A DNA stretch of 64,000 bases from Candidatus Thorarchaeota archaeon MP11T_1. GTDB lineage: Archaea; Asgardarchaeota; Thorarchaeia; Thorarchaeales; Thorarchaeaceae. The position numbers were made by a program, and so were the translations under genes. The notes below the pieces were generated by a model. It did not search any database. It was not told the origin of the DNA and worked only from the letters and a program-made list of their open reading frames with translations. Location: NCBI GenBank assembly GCA_002825515.1, contig PJET01000001.1, forward strand, positions 1 through 64,000, given 5' to 3'. Every line of letters starts with the position of its first letter. The stretch's first letter is position 1. This document shows, piece after piece, positions 18,676 through 27,522 of the stretch.

Positions 18676-20546
18676 TCCATGGAGTTGGTGGTCAAATACT
18701 CCTTGTTAATCTGACAAAGGGGTCCATCGAGAAGCAACCATTAGATAAGGGAATTATCAAAAACTATCTCTTGGGAGCGGGCTATCTTTCTAGAGTCCTC
18801 TTTGACAACATACCAGCAGGTATTGATCCTCTCAGTGAAAAGAATGTTCTGGGGATTGCAACAGGACTTCTCACGGGCTCCATGTTTCCTCAGGCTTCCA
18901 GACATGTAGTTGCAGCTCTGTCCCCTCTGACAGATGTGTGGGGTGAGAGTCATGCTGCAGGATTTTGGGGAGCGGAACTGAAGTTTGCAGGCTATGATGC
19001 CATAATATTCACAGGGGCATCTTCGAGTCCAGTATACCTCAATATTAAGGACAATAATGTCGAACTCTTGGATGCAGAGAATCCACAAATTTGGGGCAAG
19101 GATGTCTTTGAAACTGATGAGATTCTAAAGAAAAAGCATGGTAAAAGAATCAGGACTCTCTCAATCGGACAAGCGGGAGAGAACCTCGTGAGATTCGCAG
19201 CTATTATGAATGACAGAGACCGTGCATCAGCACGATCTGGACTTGGAGCTGTCATGGGCGCTAAGAGGTTAAAGGCAGTCTCGGTTAGAGGGACCGGCAA
19301 ACTCAGTGTTGCGGATCCTAAGAATTACTTGAAGGAGATAGATGTATTCCATAAACGAATGATGGCAAATCCGTTCACGCCAGGTCGTATCAAGTATGGA
19401 ACCACTAGTCTCGTTGAACTGATGCAGCATATCGGGAGACTACCCAGCTACAATATGAAGCAGGGAGTCTTCGAGGGCTTTGATAAGATCAGCGGCGATG
19501 CCATCAATGAAAAGTATCTTGTCAAAGCAAGGGCAGACTTTTCATGCTTGCAGCGTTGCGGAAGGTATACAGCTGTAAGGACAGGACCTTATGCATATGA
19601 GGGCGGAGCTCCTGAGTTTGAGACACAATCATCAATGGGCTCACGCTGTGGTAATGATAACCTAGAATCCGTGCTCTTTGGACATCATCTGTCAAATCAG
19701 TATGGAATGGACACAATCTCTCTTGGAGCAACAATCTCTTGGGCAATGGAGGCGTGGGATGAGGGTCTTCTGACTACCGAGGACACGGGTGGTGTTGACC
19801 TCAGTTGGGGGAACCACGAAACTGTTGTGAAACTAACTCGAATGATTGCATTTCGGGAGGGTTTTGGAGATGTTCTTGCAGAGGGTAGTGCAAGAGCCGC
19901 CCAGAAGATTGGTAGGGGTACCGGAAAGTTCGTTATGGCAGTGAAGAAGCAGGAGATTGCAGGGCAAGAGCCCCGAGCCCAGAAATCCATGGGACTTGCT
20001 GCAGTAACAGCCGCCCGAGGTGCCGACCATCTATATGCATTTCCGGTCCTTGATGAAGCTGGCTTTGACGACGAGATCAAAGAACGATTTGGTGAGGAAT
20101 ATCTTCCCGAGATGGCGGACCGTTTGAGTCCAAAATACAAGGGAATCATGGTAAAAGAATGCGAAGACTTTATGGTCATGGTGGAGAGCGTGGGGTTATG
20201 TAAATATGGAACGCAAATTCCTCCAGAGTTCTTCTACGATGATATCGCGTTGGCTCTAAAAATCCATAATGGTCTGAATCTGACAGGGAAGGAACTACAA
20301 GTCATTGGTGAAAGAACTGTCAATCTCAATAGACTCTTCAACGCACGACTTGGAATCACAAGGAAGGATGACTGTCTTCCAGACAGACTCACACAGGAAA
20401 AAGCACCTTTGGGGCCATCAGCTGGACAGGTTGTAGAGCTCGACATGATGCTAGATGAGTACTATTCCGTGCGAGGGTGGGACCTTAAGACAGGACTACC
20501 ACTGAAAGAAACTCTGGAACGGCTTGGTCTCAGTGGGGATGTGTAG
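18672..20546 (+). CDS. Aldehyde:ferredoxin oxidoreductase family protein (second copy)
   Basis: A 624-residue AOR paralogue beginning at GTG and overlapping its ferredoxin gene. It keeps the AOR N-terminal motifs (ATGLLTGSMFPQASRHV, ESHAAGFWGAELKFAGYD), the central loop and the late cysteine in VESVGLCKYG. The first cluster ligand is changed: C294 of the first copy aligns with D289 here (DFSCLQRC), leaving C292 and C296. Asp can bind [4Fe-4S] clusters in some ferredoxins, so the cluster may persist with a different potential. The substrate may also differ. Confidence 0.88.
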   Translation: MIHGVGGQILLVNLTKGSIEKQPLDKGIIKNYLLGAGYLSRVLFDNIPAGIDPLSEKNVLGIATGLLTGSMFPQASRHVVAALSPLTDVWGESHAAGFWGAELKFAGYDAIIFTGASSSPVYLNIKDNNVELLDAENPQIWGKDVFETDEILKKKHGKRIRTLSIGQAGENLVRFAAIMNDRDRASARSGLGAVMGAKRLKAVSVRGTGKLSVADPKNYLKEIDVFHKRMMANPFTPGRIKYGTTSLVELMQHIGRLPSYNMKQGVFEGFDKISGDAINEKYLVKARADFSCLQRCGRYTAVRTGPYAYEGGAPEFETQSSMGSRCGNDNLESVLFGHHLSNQYGMDTISLGATISWAMEAWDEGLLTTEDTGGVDLSWGNHETVVKLTRMIAFREGFGDVLAEGSARAAQKIGRGTGKFVMAVKKQEIAGQEPRAQKSMGLAAVTAARGADHLYAFPVLDEAGFDDEIKERFGEEYLPEMADRLSPKYKGIMVKECEDFMVMVESVGLCKYGTQIPPEFFYDDIALALKIHNGLNLTGKELQVIGERTVNLNRLFNARLGITRKDDCLPDRLTQEKAPLGPSAGQVVELDMMLDEYYSVRGWDLKTGLPLKETLERLGLSGDV

Positions 20547-20558
20547 TTCAAAGAAGAG

Positions 20559-20795
20559 CTACTCACAGGTAGCGCAAACATTAGTAATTGTGTCTTTCAC
20601 TCCATCGACCTTCCGGAGCTCATTTACAACAAATGAACTCAAGGCTTCTGGTGTTTTGAAAACACATTTGATGAGAAGGTCATAAGCCCCGTAAATCAGA
20701 TAGGCTTCTTCAACCTGTTCGAGATTGCGAACCGCATCAAGAATTGCTCTCGATTTTGTCGATTCGACTTTAGCCATGATAAAGGCAATGATCAC
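20559..20795 (-). CDS. Stand-alone Lrp/AsnC ligand-binding (RAM) domain protein
   Basis: A 78-residue protein consisting only of the effector domain of Lrp/AsnC regulators: AFIMAKVEST, YLIYGAYDLLIKCVF and the terminal DTITNVCATCE. The DNA-binding helix-turn-helix is missing, as in many archaeal stand-alone RAM proteins that sense amino acids or form mixed oligomers with full regulators. GTG start. It is convergent to the second AOR gene. Confidence 0.8.
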   Translation of the reverse strand: MIIAFIMAKVESTKSRAILDAVRNLEQVEEAYLIYGAYDLLIKCVFKTPEALSSFVVNELRKVDGVKDTITNVCATCE

Positions 20796-20976
20796 TTCTA
20801 TCTCACCATCAGTTTCTTGATACTTGTTCTATCTTCTTCACCAAGCATAAAACTCTTGCTAGAAAAACGAATTCATTCATTTTATGTAACAAAACTTTCT
20901 GGTTCTCGATTCGAGTTGAATAATTTCGATAGAACTATCTAGTGGGTTCTACTTTTGGAATTGACGAGTTTGCAAC
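20796..20976. promoter_or_regulatory. Divergent intergenic region
   Basis: This AT-rich gap of 181 bases separates the RAM-domain gene from the DUF998-like gene. The stretch TTCATTTTATGTAAC near 20877-20891 could be a TATA element on either strand. I see no open frame, repeat or structured element worth naming here. Confidence 0.3.
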
Positions 20977-21630
20977 ATGAAGATTAAGAAGCTGATAGAC
21001 AGGCGATATTTTTCATTTTGGGGCATTTTAGGGTCAATTGTAGGCTTGATCTTCATTCTCACGCCACAGGTTTTCTATGAAGGTACTCTTGGTGAACCAT
21101 TTTCCATCTTCAACCATTATATATCAGAACTGGGAGAACTTGGTGTTTCTGAACTAGCTTGGATGTTCAATATTGGATTGATTTTAGCGGGCATCCTATT
21201 CATCCCATTCATGATTGGACTTAGCTTCTATGTTGATAATATCATTAGCAAAATTACAATCTTGGTTGGCGTCTTCTCTTGTGTAGCAATTGTGTTTGTT
21301 GGAATCTATCCGATGAACTATCTGAATGAACATACCATCTCAGCGATATCGTTTTTCCTCAGTGGAATGGTAATGACTTTCCTGTGGGCTATAGCAATCT
21401 TGTTTCAAAAAGAGATCAAAATCCATAAAGGACTCTCTCTAGGAGGGTTCTTGAATATGTCAATATTCATTCTGTTCCTCTATGGACCTTGGGAGGCAAC
21501 TGGTGGGACCAGACCTGAATTCTCAATGAGCGTGACTCTTGAGTGGGCAATATACTTTGCAATAGTTGGCTATCTGTTGACACTAGCGCTCTACGTATGG
21601 AGAAAGGAATCGAGAGTAGAGAGTCTTTAG
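20977..21630 (+). CDS. DUF998-like integral membrane protein
   Basis: A 217-residue protein with about six membrane helices (near 15-35, 60-82, 88-108, 118-138, 150-170 and 185-207). The loop FNHYISELGELGVSELAWMFN after the first helix and the overall six-helix plan match the DUF998 family, whose role is unknown. The gene is alone, divergent from the RAM-domain gene and convergent with leuS (12-base gap). Confidence 0.72.
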   Translation: MKIKKLIDRRYFSFWGILGSIVGLIFILTPQVFYEGTLGEPFSIFNHYISELGELGVSELAWMFNIGLILAGILFIPFMIGLSFYVDNIISKITILVGVFSCVAIVFVGIYPMNYLNEHTISAISFFLSGMVMTFLWAIAILFQKEIKIHKGLSLGGFLNMSIFILFLYGPWEATGGTRPEFSMSVTLEWAIYFAIVGYLLTLALYVWRKESRVESL

Positions 21631-21642
21631 TATAACTGCTCC

Positions 21643-24543
21643 TCACTCCAAGAATAGAGATACTCTACCAGGTAGAGCAAATCTTGCCTTGTTCTGTGGA
21701 TCATAATCTGGCTTCTCTGAACTATGAATAACAATGTCCATTCTCACTTCTGACCCAATGTATGACGCGGCATCCTTTAGAGCTGTTATTTCCTCTTTCG
21801 AACTTGAAGAGTGCTCCCATAGACCATTCTCCTTGGCAATACGATCTACTATGGCCTTGACCTGTTGTCCATGTTTCCGAAATTCTTCGTTCGTCATCAG
21901 ATGCTTCATAATGTCTCCAATGATGATGGACAAGTTCGCCTCTCTGATGCTATTCATAGCTTTGAACATCCATTCTGGAGCCACATAGATATGAACAGTT
22001 GATGCTTTCTTTCCTTTTAGCAGCTTCAGAATCTCTCGTATATCACTGACTGTGGATTCTACAACTTCATGTGCCATCTCAACCGAGGAGTCTATCAGCT
22101 TCTTGTCGGATTTTGGCCAGTCAGCTGTTGAGACATATCCATGGCCATTCATTTTTGCCCAGAACTCTTCACTGATATGAGGCGTCATTGGAGCAATCAA
22201 TCGAACCCATTTGTCACAGACGTATGCCATAGTCGCTTCGCGTTCCTCTTTAGGTACGTCCTGTTTCAAGTATTGATTGACTGAACGAATCATCTCAGAC
22301 ATGACTGTAATCGCATAGTCCCGTATCCTGAAGCTCTCCAAATATTCTGTACACTCTTCGACTATGGAATTCACACGAGATAGAATCCATCTAGTTATTG
22401 CTGTTGGCTTGTCTTTCTTAGTATATGCCTTAGGAGTCTTCGTGGAGTATTTCTTCATAACCTCACTGAATTGACGAATACGGTTCCGCACAGCTGGTAC
22501 ATCTCGTTCTCGCCAATCCAAGAGACTGCCTGGTTCAGCCGCTGAAACAACATATGTTCTAAACACATCAGCTCCATATTTCTTGGGTATTTCTCCAAGG
22601 GGTATAGTATTTCCCTTGCTCTTTGACATCTTCCCGCCCTCCATGTTCATATGCTCATTGAGACTGATACATTGTATCCAGTGTTTCTTGGGAAATATGG
22701 CAGCGTGGTGGAAGATTGCAAAGCTCAGATGATTCGAGATGTGTGATGGAGCTGTATGGCGCTGGTCATTCGGATACCAATACAAGAACTCATCACGCAT
22801 GGACTTCAACAGATCAGATGCGACTCCTGTTTCCTCTGAAGTCCGCTCTGGTTTTCCTTTACCTAGAAATACATAGTCAAAGAAATTCAGCGACAACTGC
22901 TCAGGTTTCAGCTTGTTGTGTGTGATCTTGTGAGCAATCGTATAGAATGCCATATAGATTGTTGAGTCGGAAAGAGCTTCTATTATCCATTCAGGGTCAA
23001 AGGGCAATGGAGTGCCAATTCCTCTCTTGCGTGCGCACGGTCTCTGAGCCAACCAGTGAAATGTGGACTCGAATAAGATTCGAAAGTTGCTAGGGATTAT
23101 TGCCATTGTGTTCAGGGCATCCCAAGCCTTGTCTTTCCAGCCAGGGCTTTCGTAGTCCAAAAACCATTGTCCTGCTAAAACGGCAATCTGAACATCAGTC
23201 CCACATTTACAGATGACAGGTCGTTCGTCAGGCTCGTAGAAAACATCAGCACGATTCTGAGATTTCAACCAACCAATTACGTCATCCTTCACTTCACTTA
23301 CTTTCCGTCCTGCAAAGGGGCCGCAGTTCTTCATCATGACTCCTTCATAGAACTCAGCTTTGTATACTTCTTGAGTTGCCTCCTCGAGCTTGTCTAGGTC
23401 ATTTTGAGAAGTCACTCCAAGTTTATCAACAGTATCCTTTGTCAGAAAATCGCTTCCGCCTTCGATTTGTATCATCATCACAATTTCGATATTGCGCACT
23501 TCATCTGCTGATATTTCGTATTTTTCCAGATCAGTCGGATTTTGTATCAAATCCTGCAATGCGATATAGTCGTACGGAGCATGACCAGGAACTGAGTAGA
23601 CTACTCCAGTGGCATTATTGACATCAACAAAGTCTGCTGGAAAGATTGGAATCATTCGATTATCATGAACTGTATGGAAGGACTCTCCAATAATCTTGGA
23701 GCCAGAAAATGTTTCCAATATTTCGACGTCTTTTGCCTGTATCTTCAACTTCTCCGCGGCTTTTGCGGACACAATCCATTTTTCTCCGTTCACTTTGGCT
23801 TTGACATATTTTTCTGTTGGATTAATCCACATGTTAGTTATACCAAAAGTTGTTTCAGGTCGCAAGGTCGCTGCAATAAGAAACCCGTCTTCGAAAGGGT
23901 ATTTGATAGTTGTAAACTCCTTGACTTTTGCGGTAGTTCCTTCTAGTAAGTCGTCTTCACCCACTGGGTTTCCACAGTTGGGACAATAGAGTAGTGGATA
24001 TGATCCCTTTTTGATATAGCCAAGGTCCATGAACTTCTGATATTGCCAAGTGATAAAGCGATTATAGATATCATCGCCAGTTGTAAATCTACGACGCCAA
24101 TCAATACTATATCCGAGAGCCTTGAAGTCAGCGGAAATTGCATCTGCAAAGAATCTAACCGTTGCCCAGGGATCAGTGAATTTCATGACCTGCGCTTCGA
24201 CTTTCTCCTCAGTGTCCAAGTAGACACGAAGGTCTCGTTTGTATTGTTCAATGGCTTCTGGATCCCCATTCTTGACTCTGTCTACCATTCCCAATATTGG
24301 TGTACCAGTGATATGAGACGCCATTGGATATAGAACATTGAACCCTCTCATTCTTTTGTATCGAGCTATCAGGTCCCCTATAGTGTAAGTTCGACCATGA
24401 CCAATATGCAGGGCACCATTGGGATAGGGATAGGGCACTGTAAGGAAAAACTTCTTGCGCTTGGTATCTGAATCTACCTCAAATACACGGTCCTTCATCC
24501 AACGCTTCTGCCACTTTTTCTCAATATTGACTGACTCGCTCAT
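21643..24543 (-). CDS. leuS: Leucyl-tRNA synthetase, archaeal type
   Basis: A class I aminoacyl-tRNA synthetase of about 966 residues that charges tRNA-Leu. HIGH is at residues 46-49 (NGALHIGHGRT) and KMSKS appears as GGKMSKSKGNT near residue 640; between them is the large CP1 editing domain. The archaeal/eukaryal arrangement is supported by the long C-terminal region. The ATG at 24543 was chosen because GAGGTG precedes it; the upstream start at 24573 adds ten atypical residues. No neighbours appear functionally linked. Confidence 0.95.
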   Translation of the reverse strand: MSESVNIEKKWQKRWMKDRVFEVDSDTKRKKFFLTVPYPYPNGALHIGHGRTYTIGDLIARYKRMRGFNVLYPMASHITGTPILGMVDRVKNGDPEAIEQYKRDLRVYLDTEEKVEAQVMKFTDPWATVRFFADAISADFKALGYSIDWRRRFTTGDDIYNRFITWQYQKFMDLGYIKKGSYPLLYCPNCGNPVGEDDLLEGTTAKVKEFTTIKYPFEDGFLIAATLRPETTFGITNMWINPTEKYVKAKVNGEKWIVSAKAAEKLKIQAKDVEILETFSGSKIIGESFHTVHDNRMIPIFPADFVDVNNATGVVYSVPGHAPYDYIALQDLIQNPTDLEKYEISADEVRNIEIVMMIQIEGGSDFLTKDTVDKLGVTSQNDLDKLEEATQEVYKAEFYEGVMMKNCGPFAGRKVSEVKDDVIGWLKSQNRADVFYEPDERPVICKCGTDVQIAVLAGQWFLDYESPGWKDKAWDALNTMAIIPSNFRILFESTFHWLAQRPCARKRGIGTPLPFDPEWIIEALSDSTIYMAFYTIAHKITHNKLKPEQLSLNFFDYVFLGKGKPERTSEETGVASDLLKSMRDEFLYWYPNDQRHTAPSHISNHLSFAIFHHAAIFPKKHWIQCISLNEHMNMEGGKMSKSKGNTIPLGEIPKKYGADVFRTYVVSAAEPGSLLDWRERDVPAVRNRIRQFSEVMKKYSTKTPKAYTKKDKPTAITRWILSRVNSIVEECTEYLESFRIRDYAITVMSEMIRSVNQYLKQDVPKEEREATMAYVCDKWVRLIAPMTPHISEEFWAKMNGHGYVSTADWPKSDKKLIDSSVEMAHEVVESTVSDIREILKLLKGKKASTVHIYVAPEWMFKAMNSIREANLSIIIGDIMKHLMTNEEFRKHGQQVKAIVDRIAKENGLWEHSSSSKEEITALKDAASYIGSEVRMDIVIHSSEKPDYDPQNKARFALPGRVSLFLE

Positions 24544-24750
24544 TTGTGGGCACCTCTGAACCTGTTTGAACAACCGGAGGAGCCGTATCTAGTCCCCTCT
24601 ATAAAGGACTCGCAAAAGCAATATGTATTAGGTTTCGAGAACGCAATCCATCCTGGCTCACTCTCTCCGCATAGAGAATAGGGGCGCCCTTATTAGACCT
24701 ATGGTTAGCTGGGTTTGACTAGGACTGTTGAATAAAAAAGTGGGAAGGGA

Positions 24751-25377
24751 ATGGTCCATCAACATGAGTATATAGATATTCATAAGAAACTCTTGCCTTA
24801 CGCTGTGGTCCATCTTTTCTTGAGAGGGCTCGAACGGAAAGGAGATGTAAAATCATATTGCGATGGAGCGAATGTTGCCGGCAGATGGTTCTTTCAGATT
24901 TTTAACAGAGAGTTTGTCGAGGAGTTGGCGCAGGTGATAAACAGAGCTTTAGGGAAGAGAAGAAAAAATCCACCTGTCCTCGAAGTAATGAGTGGTGATG
25001 GACGGCTAACTGAATTTCTTCAACCATTGATTAAAAGACATTGTATTGCTACAGATAGTAAGGATGGGCGTTATAGCATTGAGTACCCGAAATGGGTGGA
25101 AAAACTTGATGCAATAGAGGCAGTTGAGAAGTATTCTCCATCATTCATCATCATAAGTTGGGAACCCTATCTTTCTATGATTGGGATTGAAATCGTGAAA
25201 TTGGGTATTCCCACGGCGTGGATAGGAAATCCTCAGATGTGTGGACACACTGATATCTTCGACCATCCACATATTCCAATGCAGAGTAAGTACGCTCTTT
25301 GTAGACATGATTACTTCTTGGAAAAGGAGTTCAAATCAGACGTCTTCTTTTTCAACTGCAAACCTGAATGGATTTGA
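24751..25377 (+). CDS. Unknown protein, possible methyltransferase-like fold
   Basis: A 208-residue protein not recognised with confidence. The stretch PPVLEVMSGDGRLTEFL near residues 75-90 looks like motif I of Rossmann methyltransferases, followed by an acidic turn (ATDSKDG). The C-terminal half (FIIISWEPYLSM, PTAWIGNPQMCGHTD) is hydrophobic but not membrane-spanning. A good ribosome site, GGGAAGGGA, precedes the ATG. It may share a transcript with the following M14-like gene, 77 bases downstream. Confidence 0.6.
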   Translation: MVHQHEYIDIHKKLLPYAVVHLFLRGLERKGDVKSYCDGANVAGRWFFQIFNREFVEELAQVINRALGKRRKNPPVLEVMSGDGRLTEFLQPLIKRHCIATDSKDGRYSIEYPKWVEKLDAIEAVEKYSPSFIIISWEPYLSMIGIEIVKLGIPTAWIGNPQMCGHTDIFDHPHIPMQSKYALCRHDYFLEKEFKSDVFFFNCKPEWI

Positions 25378-25454
25378 GCATGGAGCTGAGGTCTTACACT
25401 GCTTCTTATTTTAAGACCACTTGCTAAAGCCATCAGTTGAAAGAAGGTCTTACC

Positions 25455-26396
25455 ATGATCAAGGCAGTAGTTGATGCTGTAGACATCGACTTAAAGACTG
25501 GATCTACACTTGGTTACTATACATTTGGAGAAGAGCGGCCAAATGTATTCATCTTAGCCGCAATGAATGGACGGTCAGCCACAGATGTCTATGCAAGCTA
25601 TCTAATAATGAGGCATCTTGAGGGTCTGGACAGGATTGACGGTTCGGTGACGTTCCTCCCTGTGGCAAGTCCATTAGCCTTCCGTCTTGGAGTGAAGGTG
25701 TCTCCACTTGACTCAAAAGATCTTGATACTGTTTTTCCAGGAAACGAACATGGTACGATGACCGAAAGGACCGCGTGGGAAATTTGGCGGAGAGCGTCAA
25801 ACGCTGACTACATCATAGATCTACGTACAGGTTGGCAGAACTGTACAAGTCATATCATTGCATTACATAGAGATTACATTCATGTGAGAAATCTTGCCTC
25901 ACAGATTGGACTTCCCTATGTTGTACAGTCAACAGGAATGAGAGGATCATTTGCAACTGAAGCAGCCCATGAGGGGATACCAGCAGTTTCAGTTGAAATG
26001 AGAGGTGATACAGACCAAGTTGATTCACAGGCGGCTGTGGAAGTGAGGGAAGCCATACTCAATTTCTTACGTACAAAAGATATGATAGCTGGAGAAAGAA
26101 TCGAGGCGTCAAACACGCTCATGGGAAGATTGCAACAGGTCAATGCAGACACAGAAGGATTCTTCGTCCCAACAATGAATCTCGGTGAAACTGTGAAGAG
26201 TGGTGATGTTTTAGGACATGTTCAGGATAAAAGCGAGGTAATGACTCCATTTGATGGAGCAGTGATATCATTAAGTAGAATAAACTACGTCTTTGAGGGC
26301 GATATGATCGCTCGTATAGCCGCCTCGCTTGGAGACCAGTGGACTTCTAAGGCAGTTGAGCATGATGAACCTACGCCAAAGCGTAGGAAATGGTGA
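25455..26396 (+). CDS. Succinylglutamate desuccinylase/aspartoacylase-family protein lacking zinc ligands
   Basis: A protein of about 313 residues with the layout of the M14-like AstE/AspA family, including the C-terminal beta-barrel region (GETVKSGDVLGHVQD). The family binds zinc through HGxE and DLH motifs; here the matching positions read MNGRSATD (about 37-44) and DLRTG (about 122-126), so the histidines and the first glutamate are gone. The later glutamate in VSVEMRG remains. It is therefore probably not a zinc hydrolase and may bind its ligand only. ATG 25455 follows AAGG closely; a TTG lies at 25437. Confidence 0.68.
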   Translation: MIKAVVDAVDIDLKTGSTLGYYTFGEERPNVFILAAMNGRSATDVYASYLIMRHLEGLDRIDGSVTFLPVASPLAFRLGVKVSPLDSKDLDTVFPGNEHGTMTERTAWEIWRRASNADYIIDLRTGWQNCTSHIIALHRDYIHVRNLASQIGLPYVVQSTGMRGSFATEAAHEGIPAVSVEMRGDTDQVDSQAAVEVREAILNFLRTKDMIAGERIEASNTLMGRLQQVNADTEGFFVPTMNLGETVKSGDVLGHVQDKSEVMTPFDGAVISLSRINYVFEGDMIARIAASLGDQWTSKAVEHDEPTPKRRKW

Positions 26397-26839
26397 TAGT
26401 GAGCGAAGATTGTAGGGTTTCACAACAACTCATGTGTATCAACGTGGGAGACCAGCGTCTTAAAGAGAAGAAGAGTTTGTTGCTGGTTGGGAGCTGTATA
26501 GATAGATATCCAGATATTGTGAAGAAGATCTGTGAAAGAGTTGGAGATTCCATTACACTTCACGTCTGTCTTGAAGAAACCCACATGAATCAAGCAGGTT
26601 TCAAACTTGGGTCTATTGTGAAATACTCGAGTATCAAGAAAGTCACAACTCTTACTGTTGATGGAAGCCCCCATTGCGTTCAATTACACTATATGGTAGA
26701 AGACATCAAACGACACTTCACTCCAGAACTTGATACAGCTCATTTTGTTATTGAGAAGGGAGAGGTCCATGAGATAACTGCAGATGCTGTGAAACGCTCG
26801 AGGCATCTGTCGAAGATTCAAAAGACACTCAAGATCTAA
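26390..26839 (+). CDS. Small cysteine/histidine-containing conserved protein, function unknown
   Basis: A 149-residue protein whose start overlaps the previous gene by seven bases, implying translational coupling. It contains HVCLEETHMNQAGFK and the motif VDGSPHCVQLHYMVEDI, which I recall from archaeal hypothetical proteins of redox gene neighbourhoods but cannot name. The histidines and cysteines suggest metal binding. No membrane segment. It is convergent with the following membrane methyltransferase-like gene (4-base overlap). Confidence 0.6.
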   Translation: MVIVSEDCRVSQQLMCINVGDQRLKEKKSLLLVGSCIDRYPDIVKKICERVGDSITLHVCLEETHMNQAGFKLGSIVKYSSIKKVTTLTVDGSPHCVQLHYMVEDIKRHFTPELDTAHFVIEKGEVHEITADAVKRSRHLSKIQKTLKI

Positions 26840-27417
26840 CCCAACTTTGGAATGATAAAACCAGCCCTCTTCCTATACTCAAGATACTCATCACCATAAT
26901 GCAATACAAGTTTACGTTCCTCAAAGTATGCACCAATGATTGTGTAGAATATCATACATACTGAGAATACAATTACAGGTAAGAATGGATAGATGAGTGC
27001 TAGTGCTAAGAAGACTAAGACAGTTGCTAGATATAGCGGGTGTCTTACACGAGAGTAGATTCCACCTGTGACAAGTTCTGCTTTCCTATCAGTTCTCATA
27101 TCTGCCACTGTACTGACAGATATTACTCTACCAGCCATCGTTGCAATGATTACGCCTATTAGACCTAAAATAACTCCTAACATAAAGAAAAGAGGCTGAA
27201 TCAGGGCAGGATTCATGACAAAATACAGCCAATCCCAGAAATTCATCGAGATGAATGCGATTAGAAGAGTAATCACACTAAAAGAAGAAAACAAACGTGC
27301 ATAGCCTTCCTTTCCCCATTTGTCAATGATTTTTCCTTTGACTCCGAGTGCCGACATTCCAGAATGCTGTAGTCCAAACAGTGTGGATGCTAGAATTATG
27401 TACAGATACTCAATCAT
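26836..27417 (-). CDS. Isoprenylcysteine carboxyl methyltransferase-like membrane protein
   Basis: A protein of about 193 residues with five or so membrane helices and the family C-terminal signature: GIYSRVRHPLYLA followed by FEERKLVLHYGDEYLEYRKR. These residues bind S-adenosylmethionine in the ICMT/PEMT/NnrU group. Substrates may be prenylated or lipid molecules; none is shown. ATG 27417 follows AGAGGG; the start at 27456 would add 13 charged residues. The upstream region contains an inverted repeat shared with the divergent gene. Confidence 0.75.
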   Translation of the reverse strand: MIEYLYIILASTLFGLQHSGMSALGVKGKIIDKWGKEGYARLFSSFSVITLLIAFISMNFWDWLYFVMNPALIQPLFFMLGVILGLIGVIIATMAGRVISVSTVADMRTDRKAELVTGGIYSRVRHPLYLATVLVFLALALIYPFLPVIVFSVCMIFYTIIGAYFEERKLVLHYGDEYLEYRKRAGFIIPKLG

Positions 27418-27468
27418 GGTATAAACCCTCTTTTTGCTGGCCAATTCATGTTGCATTAACCTTATAAG

Positions 27469-27497
27469 TTAACTATTGTGTATTTAACAATAGTTAA
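27469..27497. promoter_or_regulatory. Perfect 11-bp inverted repeat, probable operator
   Basis: TTAACTATTGT at 27469-27479 is repeated in inverse at 27487-27497 as ACAATAGTTAA, with a seven-base spacer (GTATTTA). It lies between divergent start codons at 27417 and 27523. The position and symmetry fit a dimeric repressor site of MarR, ArsR or TrmB type controlling one or both genes. TTATAAG just to its left could be the TATA box of the minus-strand gene. The regulator is unknown. Confidence 0.6.
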
Positions 27498-27522
27498 TAC
27501 ATCCAATTTGGGTGAATGATAA

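Noticed and set aside
25375..25400. Selenocysteine readthrough at the TGA ending the 24751-25377 gene
   Set aside because: A second TGA follows three codons later and no conserved Cys/Sec context is present.
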